From: Planctomycetota bacterium
GTDB lineage: Bacteria; Planctomycetota; Planctomycetia; Pirellulales; Lacipirellulaceae
DNA length: 64,000 nt
Assembly: GCA_029259915.1 (NCBI GenBank)
Contig: JAJDED010000050.1
Span: 1-64,000, forward strand
Direction: 5' to 3'
Positions within the stretch are counted from its first letter, which is position 1; each line of letters begins with the position of its first letter. Positions 17,844 through 32,868 of this stretch are shown here, piece by piece. Below the pieces are notes generated by a model, which worked only from the letters and a program-made list of their open reading frames with translations, was not told where the DNA came from and ran no database searches. The translations under genes were made by a program, and so were the position numbers.

Positions 17844-17868
17844 AAAAAAGCCCCAGTCAGATAGGGCT
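17844..17868 (-). terminator. Terminator-like hairpin ahead of the second pilin
   Basis: On the minus strand AGCCC pairs with GGGCT across a 10-nt loop and is followed by six T. It lies about 28 bases before the pilin ATG and 174 bases after iscA. It may end the desulfurase-iscA transcript or act as an attenuator in the pilin leader. The stem is only 5 bp. Confidence 0.35.
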
Positions 17869-18041
17869 ATGTGAAAAGCTCTACTAAAGTGTATCTCACG
17901 ACCACCCAGTTAGTGCATCTTGAGACTGATTGAGAGCACAGTGCCCTAAGAACCCGTTCCGTTTGTAACAGTTAGAACGGCTAGCTGGTTCTGACACGAG
18001 TGAAACGTGCAATTCCCATCGCGAAATGCGGAGGCAATCGA

Positions 18042-18374
18042 TTAAGCCTGGAAAGAGCTACCACAGCCGCACGATTTAACCGCGTTCGGATTATCGAAGG
18101 TGAATCCCCGCTTTTCGATCCCGTCGAAGAAATCGACCGTGGTTCCATCTAAATACAAGGCGCTCTTCTTGTCGACAATCACCGGCACGCCATGATATTC
18201 GTATTTGGCGTCGGTTTTCTCGTCGAAGTTACTATCAAATCCCAGCGAGTAACTAAAACCGCTGCAGCCACCACCTGCCACGCCCACGCGGAGCACTGTG
18301 CCATCTTCGAGTTTTTGATCTTCAATAATCCGCTTGACTTCGTTGGCGGCTTTTTCTGTCAGCACAATACTCAT
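18042..18374 (-). CDS. Iron-sulfur cluster A-type carrier (HesB/IscA/ErpA family)
   Basis: A 110-residue carrier that accepts and delivers Fe-S clusters. The three ligand cysteines are present: Cys37 in [11 protein letters not shown], and Cys102 and Cys104 in KSCGCGSSF. Length is standard. It lies 89 bases downstream of the cysteine desulfurase on the same strand, which supplies sulfur, so both probably form a minimal Fe-S assembly unit. No IscU scaffold or ferredoxin is adjacent. Distinguishing IscA, ErpA and SufA from sequence alone is not possible. Confidence 0.92.
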   Translation of the reverse strand: MSIVLTEKAANEVKRIIEDQKLEDGTVLRVGVAGGGCSGFSYSLGFDSNFDEKTDAKYEYHGVPVIVDKKSALYLDGTTVDFFDGIEKRGFTFDNPNAVKSCGCGSSFQA

Positions 18375-18463
18375 ATTTCCGGGTCCTCAGGCTGGGTGGT
18401 TCAACTCTACGTGGATACGCTCCAATCCAAATTATACCAAACTTCTGGCTAGGGAAAGTGGAA

Positions 18464-19693
18464 CTACCCCCCCAATTTCGAACCAAACTGACGTAATTGC
18501 TTGACACCGGCCGTCACTGATTCAATTGCGACATCTATGTCCGATTCTGTGTTGAATCGGCCGAGACCGAACCGCAGACTGCTACGGGCCAGATCGGCGT
18601 CCATTCCCAGCGCTAGCAAAACGTGGCTGGGGCCGGGATCGTTGGAAGCACAGGTTGCCCCGGAACTGACGGCCAGATTCTCCATCGCCAACAGCAGGGC
18701 TTCGCCATCGACGTCGCCCAAGGCCACGTTCAAATTTCCTGGCAATCGCAACAGGTCACTGTGTGCATCCTTTGTATCAAGTGCAGGACCGCACAGCGCG
18801 ACCTCTCCAAGCCGTTCTTTCAGACCAGTCCACAATCGATTTCTCAAGGCCGCTAGCCGGATCGATTCGTCAGACATCTCTTGCACGCAAAGTTCCAACG
18901 CGGTTGCCAAGCCAACAATGCCGGGCGTGTTGAGCGTCCCGCTCCGTCGCCCGCGTTGTTGTCCGCCACCGATTATCTGCGGTTCCAAGCGAACAATTGG
19001 ATCGCGACTACGCACATAAAGTGCCCCCACGCCCTTGGGGCCGTAAAGCTTGTGTCCGGAAAAACTCATCAAATCGACGCCCAACACCGAAACATCGACC
19101 GGCAATTTGCCTACCGCTTGCGTGGCATCGCAATGCAAAATGACACCGCGATCATGGCAAATTTCAGCGATCTCGGACAAAGGTTGGACCACGCCAATCT
19201 CGTTATTTGCCAACATCACGCTCACTAAAACTGTCTCGTCACATAGAGCGTTGGCAACTTGCTCGGGATCGAGCCATCCGGCGCGATCGCTTGAAGCCGG
19301 TTCCACATCAAGCAACGTGAGTCGGCAGCCGCGCTCCGCAAGCCGTTGCAGCGGTCCAAGCACCGAGTGATGCTCGGTGCGGACACTGACAAGATGAGCA
19401 CGAGACTTTTTTTCCTGTCTCTGTTGCCGCTCAACGACACCGCGAATGGCTAGATTATTGCTTTCGGTAGCCCCGCTGGTAAAAATAATTTCCCGAGGCA
19501 AGGCCGAAATATGTGCTGCAACAGCATCCCGAGATTGTCCAACCGCATCGCAGGCAGTTTTCCCAAAACTATGGCTCGCACTGCCAGAATTGCCAAATTC
19601 TTCGGTGAAATATGGCAACATCGCCTCAACCACACGCGGATCAACACGTGTGGTGGCATGGTTATCCAGATAAACAACGGGTGGCAAAGGCAT
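18464..19693 (-). CDS. Cysteine desulfurase (NifS/IscS family)
   Basis: PLP enzyme converting cysteine to alanine and an enzyme-bound persulfide. 409 residues from the ATG at 19693 (MPLPPVVYLDNHATT); a longer reading would add 49 improbable residues. The PLP lysine is in SFSGHKLYGPKGVGALYV (about residue 214), the mobile-loop cysteine in SSGATCASNDPGPSHVL (about residue 348), with GATESNNLAI and EIGVVQP blocks. The Cys loop resembles group I (IscS/NifS) enzymes rather than SufS. Co-directional with the IscA-type carrier. Confidence 0.93.
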   Translation of the reverse strand: MPLPPVVYLDNHATTRVDPRVVEAMLPYFTEEFGNSGSASHSFGKTACDAVGQSRDAVAAHISALPREIIFTSGATESNNLAIRGVVERQQRQEKKSRAHLVSVRTEHHSVLGPLQRLAERGCRLTLLDVEPASSDRAGWLDPEQVANALCDETVLVSVMLANNEIGVVQPLSEIAEICHDRGVILHCDATQAVGKLPVDVSVLGVDLMSFSGHKLYGPKGVGALYVRSRDPIVRLEPQIIGGGQQRGRRSGTLNTPGIVGLATALELCVQEMSDESIRLAALRNRLWTGLKERLGEVALCGPALDTKDAHSDLLRLPGNLNVALGDVDGEALLLAMENLAVSSGATCASNDPGPSHVLLALGMDADLARSSLRFGLGRFNTESDIDVAIESVTAGVKQLRQFGSKLGG

Positions 19694-19758
19694 AGCACAC
19701 GACTTTGAAGCGGGCAGTAAGAAGCGTTTATTCAGCCTAACGCCTGATCTCGAAGGAC

Positions 19759-20379
19759 TCAACCAAACAGGGCCCGCACAACGATCTGAGACCACGATTC
19801 GTAGTGGTCGAGCTCCGGAAGAATTTCTTCGATGGGGCAAAAACCGGCATTGAGGATATCCGCTTCGCGAGGGTGGACATTGGGGTGCTCGACGTCGTAT
19901 AGATGCACCACACCCAGGTGAACCTTTCCGACAGGGGTTTCATCGTCGTTGATCAACCCGACGCACTTTTCGCTGAACACCGTCTCGATAACGACTTCTT
20001 CATCCAATTCTCGCTGCATCCCCTCGCGATAAACGTCGTGCGTCGTCCCTGCCTGCGAATCTTCGCTGGAAATATGCCCGCCAATTCCCACGCTTCGCTT
20101 AGCGTGTAAGCGACTTTCGCCCTGACCGCCGCCGCGTGTGTATTGAAATAGCCGCTCCACACCCTCAGCACCCGTATAGCGAAAGAGTACGTAGGGGATC
20201 AGTTGCTTAAACCCCGGGTCCTGCTCCATCTCGCCCCGTGGCCGATAACTCAAATTTTCGCTATCGAACAATGCGGGAAGATACGTTGCCAGATCGGCTG
20301 AAAAACCTTGAAAATGTCCCAGGGCGTGAAACTCGCTCGTGGGGACAACCAACACGCGTTCCTCGGCAACCGTCGACAT
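19759..20379 (-). CDS. Nudix-fold phosphohydrolase-like protein
   Basis: 206 residues. A Nudix box is recognisable: GIGGHISSEDS, then an insertion and YREGMQRELDEEVVI, giving the R-E-x-x-x-E-E metal-binding core. The gap between the Gly and Glu parts is longer than the canonical GX5EX7REUXEEXGU, so the substrate is uncertain. Family members hydrolyse nucleoside diphosphates linked to another group. No signal peptide. It is upstream of the desulfurase gene on the same strand, 65 bases away, with no obvious functional link. Confidence 0.7.
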   Translation of the reverse strand: MSTVAEERVLVVPTSEFHALGHFQGFSADLATYLPALFDSENLSYRPRGEMEQDPGFKQLIPYVLFRYTGAEGVERLFQYTRGGGQGESRLHAKRSVGIGGHISSEDSQAGTTHDVYREGMQRELDEEVVIETVFSEKCVGLINDDETPVGKVHLGVVHLYDVEHPNVHPREADILNAGFCPIEEILPELDHYESWSQIVVRALFG

Positions 20380-20649
20380 AATGAATCCTTTCTAGGGCGG
20401 GATTTTAGAAAGCCTTGCCAGACCGGCGTCGATTATACGGATTTTCCAGACAAGTTCCAGAATCTACCGGAAGGAACCCGCCGCACAAGACCCTCCACTG
20501 GGAAGCACAAAAATGTTAGAATGGCGGATTAGAGAAAAAACGGTCTTTCGCCAGCCGAGGCCTGAAAGCTCATTTCAAGGATATCCATTACGACTCTGCC
20601 GCATGGCAATGCGAGAGAATAACAATCACCAGGAAGGTACTTTTTCGAT

Positions 20650-22338
20650 ATGGCCAAACATATATTCGTAACCGGTGGTGTGGTTAGCTCGTTGGGCAAA
20701 GGGCTCACGAGCGCATCGGTCGGCATGCTGTTGGAACGACGTGGTCTGTCCGTACGGATGCAAAAGTTGGATCCCTACATCAACGTCGATCCAGGTACGA
20801 TGAGTCCTTACCAGCATGGCGAAGTCTATGTGCTGGACGACGGAAGCGAAACCGATCTCGACCTGGGGCATTACGAGCGATTCACCAATTCGGTGCTCAC
20901 GCGCGATTCGAATTACACCACGGGCCAAATCTATCAGTCCGTGATCAATAAAGAACGCCGCGGGGAGTTCCTGGGAAAAACGGTTCAGGTCATCCCGCAT
21001 ATCACCAACGAAATCAAGTCGGTCATCCACAAACTGGCCGAAGCGGATGAGTCGATCGACATCGTGATTACTGAAATCGGGGGCACGGTTGGCGACATCG
21101 AGAGTTTGCCATTTCTCGAGGCGATCCGGCAATTCGCTCTCGACGTAGGCAAAGAAAACTGTCTGTATATCCATCTGACGTTGGTTCCCTATCTCAAAGC
21201 AGCGCGTGAGTTGAAAACCAAGCCCACGCAACACTCCGTGGGTCAAATGCGGGAAATCGGTATTCAGCCAGACATCCTTGTTTGCCGTACCGAACAGCCA
21301 ATGAGTCGAGAGGAACGCGAAAAGATTGCCCTGTTCTGCAATATCTCTTACGGGGCGGTCATCGAAGAACGGGACAAAGATTTTTCGATCTACGAGGTTC
21401 CGCTAAGTCTGGTCGACAACCGCCTAGATAGCTTGATCTGCCAGCAACTTGGCCTGCAAACTTCTGAGCCCAATCTCGACGACTGGCGCAACTTGCTCCA
21501 GCGGCTTCGCAATCCCGATCACGAAGTGAGTATCGCTGTGGTTGGCAAATATGCCGAGCACCGTGATGCTTATAAGTCGATTTACGAGTCACTCGATCAT
21601 GCCGGTATGGCCAATACGGCACAGATTCGGTTGGCGAGAATCCGCAGCGAAGAAGTCGAGGCGGAAGGCCCGGAACGATTGCTTTCTGGTTTCGACGGCA
21701 TCTTGGTTCCTGGCGGATTTGGCGAACGCGGCGTTGAAGGCAAAGTGGCCGCAATCCGCTTCGCACGTGAAAAGAACATCCCATTTTTCGGCATCTGCCT
21801 GGGACTGCAATGTGCCGTGGTCGAATTTGCCCGCAATGTGTGCGGCATGCCAGAGGCACATTCCACCGAATTCGACAAAGAAAGCCGACACCCCGTGATC
21901 TGTTTGCTGGACGATCAGCAGGCGATTACCGACAAAGGGGGCACGATGCGATTGGGTGCCCAGCCAGCAAAGCTAACTCCCGACAGCCACGCTTTTGCGT
22001 GTTATGGGACGGAGCAAATTTCAGAACGTCATCGTCATCGCTACGAAGTAAACAACCAGTACCGCCAACAGTTTGCCGCTCACGGTTTGGCAGTCACGGG
22101 GACAAGCCCTGACGAATCTTTAGTCGAAATCGTGGAACTGGCCGAGCATCCTTGGTTTGTCGCCGTGCAGTATCATCCTGAATTCAAATCGAAACCCACC
22201 GCAGCCCATCCGTTGTTCCAAGGTTTTGTCGCGGCCGCAGTCGAACACCGCTCTGCCAAACACGATCGCACCGCAGAACCCCAGGCAGACCAATCCACAG
22301 TTCCCAGTCCAAAAAGTAAGGCAAAGGGTACCCGCTAA
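20650..22338 (+). CDS. pyrG: CTP synthase PyrG
   Basis: 562-residue cytosolic enzyme that aminates UTP to CTP using glutamine and ATP. The N-terminal synthetase domain starts [20 protein letters not shown] (P-loop) and [20 protein letters not shown]. The C-terminal class I glutaminase domain has FFGICLGLQ with the nucleophile Cys383, and the His/Glu pair in [12 protein letters not shown] further 35 residues after the glutaminase domain are low complexity. AGGAAGG precedes the ATG. The DUF1844 gene follows after 24 bases. Confidence 0.97.
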   Translation: MAKHIFVTGGVVSSLGKGLTSASVGMLLERRGLSVRMQKLDPYINVDPGTMSPYQHGEVYVLDDGSETDLDLGHYERFTNSVLTRDSNYTTGQIYQSVINKERRGEFLGKTVQVIPHITNEIKSVIHKLAEADESIDIVITEIGGTVGDIESLPFLEAIRQFALDVGKENCLYIHLTLVPYLKAARELKTKPTQHSVGQMREIGIQPDILVCRTEQPMSREEREKIALFCNISYGAVIEERDKDFSIYEVPLSLVDNRLDSLICQQLGLQTSEPNLDDWRNLLQRLRNPDHEVSIAVVGKYAEHRDAYKSIYESLDHAGMANTAQIRLARIRSEEVEAEGPERLLSGFDGILVPGGFGERGVEGKVAAIRFAREKNIPFFGICLGLQCAVVEFARNVCGMPEAHSTEFDKESRHPVICLLDDQQAITDKGGTMRLGAQPAKLTPDSHAFACYGTEQISERHRHRYEVNNQYRQQFAAHGLAVTGTSPDESLVEIVELAEHPWFVAVQYHPEFKSKPTAAHPLFQGFVAAAVEHRSAKHDRTAEPQADQSTVPSPKSKAKGTR

Positions 22339-22362
22339 TTTTTGAGGCCCTATCTAATTCCC

Positions 22363-22758
22363 ATGAGTGACGAAAAGAAAATCATTATCGACGAAGATTT
22401 CAAAAGCCAAGTCGCTGCCGAGAGGGAAGCGCTGGCAGAAGAATCTTCACCCACAAAAGAGGCAACCGGGGCTCCGGCGGGACAGGAATTACCACCCGCC
22501 TCGCTAGAAATGCTGATCACCTCGCTAGCGACCGAAGCGATGATGCTCTTGGGCCAATTGCCACAAATGGGATCAGAAAAAGTGGAGGCGGATCTCCCAC
22601 GAGCTCGCTACACCATCGACATGCTCGAAGTGTTGCAGGAAAAAACCAAGGGGAATCTTACGCCAGAGGAAGAACAGGCTATGGGCGATCTATTGCACCA
22701 GCTTCGCATGGTGTTTGTCGCCATACAGCAGGTCCCTCCCACGACGACAGATAGCTAA
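22363..22758 (+). CDS. DUF1844 protein
   Basis: 131 residues from the ATG at 22363 (MSDEKKIIIDEDFKSQV). The signature is PPASLEMLITSLATEAMMLLGQL followed by the helix ARYTIDMLEVLQEKTKGNLT and LLHQLRMVFVAI, diagnostic for DUF1844, a small helical cytosolic family of unknown function. It is 24 bases downstream of pyrG and likely co-transcribed with it. A TTG at 22342 is a possible but less likely start. Confidence 0.8.
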   Translation: MSDEKKIIIDEDFKSQVAAEREALAEESSPTKEATGAPAGQELPPASLEMLITSLATEAMMLLGQLPQMGSEKVEADLPRARYTIDMLEVLQEKTKGNLTPEEEQAMGDLLHQLRMVFVAIQQVPPTTTDS

Positions 22759-22783
22759 GAATAGCTTTCGGGATAGAAAAACA

Positions 22784-22908
22784 CGCCATGCCCAGTCAGT
22801 TTTCACGGGGCCTTCATGGCCCAATAGCCCTTCCATAAGCGACTTGCATCCCGAACCGGGTGACAACGGACGGGGTTTGTAGGCTATCGATACCGACTGG
22901 GCATGGCG
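22784..22908. ncRNA. Structured RNA candidate, 125 nt
   Basis: A perfect 14-bp closing stem (CGCCATGCCCAGTC at 22784-22797 with 22895-22908) encloses a hairpin GGGCC/GGCCC (22808-22812, 22818-22822), an inner stem ATAGCC/GGCTAT (22824-22829, 22882-22887) and an apical CCCG/CGGG hairpin near 22850-22860. It lies between convergent DUF1844 and mraZ genes, with no ORF and no T-tract. The strand cannot be decided. Read on the minus strand it has a closing stem, a bubble with a small hairpin on its 3' side and a terminal arm, loosely like 6S RNA. It could instead be a mobile palindromic element. Confidence 0.45.
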
Positions 22909-22995
22909 ATTTGTGTTGTCTCGAAGAAGGATTTAGGAACTAGGAGTGAGGATCTCAACACTCCGCCTTCCCCCTTCCTCCCTCCACCTTTCATT

Positions 22996-23496
22996 TCAGT
23001 CTGCTAACTGGTCGAACAACTGCCGGAACTCCGGCATGTGCTCTGCTAAATGCTCGCTCCATCGTTTGGGGTGCCATACTTCTACGCATACGGCCGCGCC
23101 AACAATCATTAAATTTCCGCCTGGCTCCACCTCCAAAAAATCTCGAAAGCTCTCAGGAATCGCGATGCGTCCGCGGCCTGCAATCGGCACGGTGCGATGC
23201 CGCGTCGACAACAGCCGCCCCAACATCTGTACCTGATCAAGCCGACCCGCGAGCCGACCACTTTGAATCTTCCCGGTCACCAGCGAAACACCGTCAGCCA
23301 ACCAGGCTTCCCATTGCTGAGCGTTCCAAACACTCACGCACCCAGGCCGCTCCTTGGCCAAAACACACTGCCCGCCGTCACCTGCCAATCCCTCGACCCA
23401 CTCCGTTGGCAACGAAAGCCGATACCGCTCGTCGAGCGATCGGGCCCACTCGCCGAGGTACAAATTTTCTTTAGCAGTGGAGTCGACCGTGGGCAT
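22996..23496 (-). CDS. mraZ: MraZ-type transcription regulator
   Basis: 166-residue protein with two SpoVT/AbrB-like halves, each with a D/G-x-x-x-R core: SLDERYRLSLP near residue 20 and IAGRGRIAIPESFRDFLEV near residue 105. Between them are QQWEAWLADGVSLVTGK and a helix ending RLLSTRHR. MraZ forms a ring that binds direct GTGGG-type repeats and represses the dcw operon and itself. Here it stands alone, not beside rsmH. It is slightly longer than common MraZ (about 145). A pair of GTGGG boxes lies 63-118 bases upstream. Confidence 0.85.
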   Translation of the reverse strand: MPTVDSTAKENLYLGEWARSLDERYRLSLPTEWVEGLAGDGGQCVLAKERPGCVSVWNAQQWEAWLADGVSLVTGKIQSGRLAGRLDQVQMLGRLLSTRHRTVPIAGRGRIAIPESFRDFLEVEPGGNLMIVGAAVCVEVWHPKRWSEHLAEHMPEFRQLFDQLAD

Positions 23497-23558
23497 CGAT
23501 TTTTTTTGGGACCTGGCGGCCTAGCGTGAAAAACCCCTCCATGACGATTTACACAATT

Positions 23559-23614
23559 GGGCTATTTACCCACATTTTCTCTATTTCTGTACCTTAAATG
23601 GGTTAATTTCCCAC
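23559..23614 (-). promoter_or_regulatory. Probable MraZ operator (two GTGGG-N7-CCC boxes)
   Basis: On the minus strand GTGGGAAATTAACCC (23600-23614) and GTGGGTAAATAGCCC (23559-23573) share GTGGG-N7-CCC, 41 bases apart, about four helical turns. Known MraZ sites contain repeated TGGG(N)5 units. Both lie upstream of mraZ and downstream of the thioredoxin gene stop, the right place for autoregulation. Confidence 0.55.
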
Positions 23615-23722
23615 TTAATCTCGATGATTCTACACGATCACACACACCTTGCAAGGATTTTCTTGAGATTCTTTGCGTATACGCCAGAATCGCTGTAAAA
23701 CGCGAAAGATAGAGCCGGACGC

Positions 23723-24301
23723 TTATTCGGCAGGCACCGTGGCGAGCGCCTTGTCGAGCGCATCCGCCAGGCCGTTGGTGTGAAAACTCGACCAGACACA
23801 GCTGCCGTCGGGACCGAAGACAATCAACGTTGGAAAGAATTGAATCCCCAGCATGTCGATCGTTGGGCTAGCACCAAAACCCACCGGCCAATCAAACCCT
23901 GGCATTTCGCCGATGAACTGCTTTATCGCAGAAAGCTCGCTTTCGCCCTCCGGCGTCAGCCCGATAAACTCGACGCCCATGGGTCGGTACTCTCGATAAA
24001 GCCGTGCCAACTCTGGCATGGCAGCTCGGCAAGGCGCACACCACGTTGCCCAATTGTCGATCACCACCACGCGCCCGCGAAGGGAATTGCGCGAGGGCGT
24101 TCGCCGCGTTCCATCTGCCGCCTCCACATTCAGCCAACCCTCGGCCATCATTTTTGGCAGCGGCACGCCAGCCGGCACCGGCATGTCAGAAATCGGGCCA
24201 CCCTGGCGAAACATCATCAACCCCAGCGCACCGACCAACAGCAGCAGACCAAGGAGCTCGCCCCAGCCCAATCCCGATTTTTGCGAACCCTCAGCAGTCA
24301 T
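23723..24301 (-). CDS. Membrane-anchored TlpA/ResA-type thioredoxin
   Basis: 192 residues. An N-terminal membrane anchor (about residues 14-31) is followed by a thioredoxin-like domain with active site WCAPC (Trp87, Cys88, Cys91) in VIDNWATWCAPCRAAMPEL, and the cis-Pro region IQFFPTLIVFGPDG. Such proteins reduce or handle disulfides outside the cytoplasm, for example in cytochrome maturation or envelope Cys proteins. Its ATG lies 3 bases after the stop of the PEP-CTERM gene, so it is the last gene of that transcript. Partner is not evident. Confidence 0.88.
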   Translation of the reverse strand: MTAEGSQKSGLGWGELLGLLLLVGALGLMMFRQGGPISDMPVPAGVPLPKMMAEGWLNVEAADGTRRTPSRNSLRGRVVVIDNWATWCAPCRAAMPELARLYREYRPMGVEFIGLTPEGESELSAIKQFIGEMPGFDWPVGFGASPTIDMLGIQFFPTLIVFGPDGSCVWSSFHTNGLADALDKALATVPAE

Positions 24302-24304
24302 GCA

Positions 24305-26122
24305 CTAAACTCGCCGTCGAAATCCTAACGCTACCGCAGAAAGCACGAGCAGCAGCGAAGAAGGCTCCGGCACAGCAGTTGCCGTTGCCACCAGCGGCGT
24401 AGGGGGCCCGCCCAGGTCCATTTGGATCTTCAAGAAATCCGCCCCGTCAACATCGCCATCGCCATCCGCATCGCCCATGGTTTGCAAAGCACCCGAACCG
24501 ATCGGATAGTTGTTCTCCCAGATCAACAGGTCCAGCGCATCGACAAACCCGTCGCCGTTGAAGTCGGTCGTCAATGGCGCTGTCGCAAGAGCGGTCGCCG
24601 TGACTGTCAACACATTTGCGCCGGTGGTGATGTCCCACAGTCGCCCATCCGCGGTGGCTCGACTGCCGGAGTTCGCGAACATGCCATTGATTCCGCCCGT
24701 GGCGAACAGAATGTCATAAGAATCTCCCGGCTGCGAGGGCGACCCCGTATAGTTCAACGACAGCAGACCATCCAAAGTGGCCATCCCCGCAACCGTCAGC
24801 GTGGAATTGCTATCGCCGATTGCCGCAATCAGCGAGACCCCGGTACTGGACAAAATAAAGTCGCTCGCCACTGCGATTTCGCTATTGGGAAGCAGCGTAA
24901 CAAGCCCGCCGCCCGAGGAATCGACATCGCCATGGATCGTCGTCTCGCCACCCAGAATCGTAATTCCGTTATTGATCAACCCATTGGGAAACCGCATCAC
25001 CGCATCGCGGGCGATCAGTTCCAGGTTGTTGGTCACGACCGACTCGAATTCCATCTCGCCACCCAGCGATTCGATGGTGCCGTCGTTGGTCACCACACCG
25101 GAGACCAGCAATCGCTCGCGCAAATTGGCGGTAAGCGCGGCATTACGCAGCTCGCCAGTGGGTGTGATATCAATCGCGGCGTTGATGAAGCCGTCGCCGC
25201 GGATCACACCCCCATTGAGAATCGGCAACGCGACCACGGAACTGCCGGAAGCGTCGATGTCTAATTGTCTTATGGTGCCTCCAGACATATTGATGAAACC
25301 TTCGGGTGCGATTTTAACCGCGTTGTCTCCAGAGACGCTTCTGGCCTGCAGTAAAGCCTGATCGTTGATATTCAAAAAGCCGTGCGCACTGGGCGTACCC
25401 GCCGTGCCAACCGAAAGTGGCCCGCGAAGATCCCAGCGGCTCGTATCATTCAGCGTCACAGTGCCCGAAGAACCAGGCATATTGCCCAGGATCGAAGTTG
25501 TGGAAACGATGGAACCCGTGAAGCTAACATCGACGGAGCCGACACCCTCTTCACCAACAGTCAACGGGCCGGTCTGTAATCTGGACGCAATCGTATTGAT
25601 CGTGACCTGTCCCTGTCCAGTTGCCGCTTTGCCAACAATCGTTCCCCCCTCAACGTCAATAAGAGAACTGGTAAAGAGGTCCAGCAGCCCAAAGCCTGCG
25701 TCACCCACGACCAGCGCATCAGGATCTGTGCTAAGGAGGTTCCAGTTTCCATCGGTGAGTTCAACACGCCCCACGCCGTCTACGGTCACGCCAATATTCC
25801 CTTTATCAGAATCAACTGGTGGCACAACAAAATCAGGAGGATTATCGAGTGCTGGTGCTGCATCGATAAATATCCCGCCCAGGCCGGTATTGCCAATCAA
25901 AACTTCTTGCCCTGCCAAATCGCTTCCATCATCTAATGGGAAAGCAGGTAATGGTGTAGGCGAAGTTACCACGTCGCTAACATAACGCACGTTCGCCCAT
26001 AATAGTGAATGAGACTGTAGCAGCAAGACAACGAGAATTGCCCAGACAATTCTAAATCTGATTCCCACGCTCCATTGATTAGGCATTCGATATTTACAAA
26101 AAGTTTCCATCGGAAAATGCAT
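24305..26122 (-). CDS. Secreted protein with EF-hand/dockerin-like repeats and PEP-CTERM
   Basis: 605 residues from the ATG at 26122. A signal segment at about residues 23-42 (IVWAILVVLLLQSHSLLWAN) precedes a long Gly/Ser/Asp-rich beta-helix-like region of 'GTIVG', 'GSVDVSFTGS', 'GTVTLNDTSRW' repeats as in autotransporter-type passenger domains. Near the end come two calcium loops, DFNGDGFVDALDLLIW and DADGDGDVDGADFLKIQ (dockerin type I style), then PEPSSLLLVLSAVALGFRRR, a PEP-CTERM sorting signal that is cut by an exosortase. The protein is expected at the cell surface. It follows the giant GspK-like gene on the same strand and is a possible client of that system (inference). Confidence 0.85.
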   Translation of the reverse strand: MHFPMETFCKYRMPNQWSVGIRFRIVWAILVVLLLQSHSLLWANVRYVSDVVTSPTPLPAFPLDDGSDLAGQEVLIGNTGLGGIFIDAAPALDNPPDFVVPPVDSDKGNIGVTVDGVGRVELTDGNWNLLSTDPDALVVGDAGFGLLDLFTSSLIDVEGGTIVGKAATGQGQVTINTIASRLQTGPLTVGEEGVGSVDVSFTGSIVSTTSILGNMPGSSGTVTLNDTSRWDLRGPLSVGTAGTPSAHGFLNINDQALLQARSVSGDNAVKIAPEGFINMSGGTIRQLDIDASGSSVVALPILNGGVIRGDGFINAAIDITPTGELRNAALTANLRERLLVSGVVTNDGTIESLGGEMEFESVVTNNLELIARDAVMRFPNGLINNGITILGGETTIHGDVDSSGGGLVTLLPNSEIAVASDFILSSTGVSLIAAIGDSNSTLTVAGMATLDGLLSLNYTGSPSQPGDSYDILFATGGINGMFANSGSRATADGRLWDITTGANVLTVTATALATAPLTTDFNGDGFVDALDLLIWENNYPIGSGALQTMGDADGDGDVDGADFLKIQMDLGGPPTPLVATATAVPEPSSLLLVLSAVALGFRRRV

Positions 26123-26329
26123 TTTTAGCCTCACTGGATATCTGTTCCCGGCGGCGCGCAACGTCGCCGTTAGCCCCTTTAATTGATAAATTCCGGCATA
26201 CTACTATCTTCCACACATTCTGCATGTTCTGCAACAAATTTCTCTCGTTTAAGCGTCGAAAGTGACCACAGATTGCACGGATTTAGCCGATTTCCACCGA
26301 TTGCAGATCGATCGGCTCTCAGCAATCTC

Positions 26330-26361
<32 letters not shown>

Positions 26362-26392
26362 TTCCACCTTTCACTCGCTCCTCGCTCCTCAT

Positions 26393-32759
<6,367 letters not shown>

Positions 32760-32779
<20 letters not shown>

Positions 32780-32868
32780 TTCCCTATTCCCTCGCTCCTC
32801 GCTCCTAGTTCCTAGTTCCTCGCTCCTAGCTCCTCGCTCCTAGCTCCTCGTTCCTCGCTCCTAGTTCC
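32760..32868. repeat. Low-complexity CTCGCTCCTAG array between two pseudopilin genes
   Basis: Tandem degenerate units of CTCGCTC, CTAGTTC and CTAGCTC (7-8 bases) fill almost the whole spacer between the GspK-like gene and the upstream pseudopilin, including its stop region. The same family is found at most junctions between 26 and 42 kb. Confidence 0.8.

Noticed and set aside
22784..22908. Terminator pair for the convergent DUF1844 and mraZ genes
   Set aside because: The stem is closed around 97 bases with internal helices and is not followed by T-tracts on either strand.
24422..25264. 280-codon plus-strand ORF antisense to the PEP-CTERM gene
   Set aside because: The minus-strand frame has signal peptide, EF loops and PEP-CTERM; the antisense frame has no motif.
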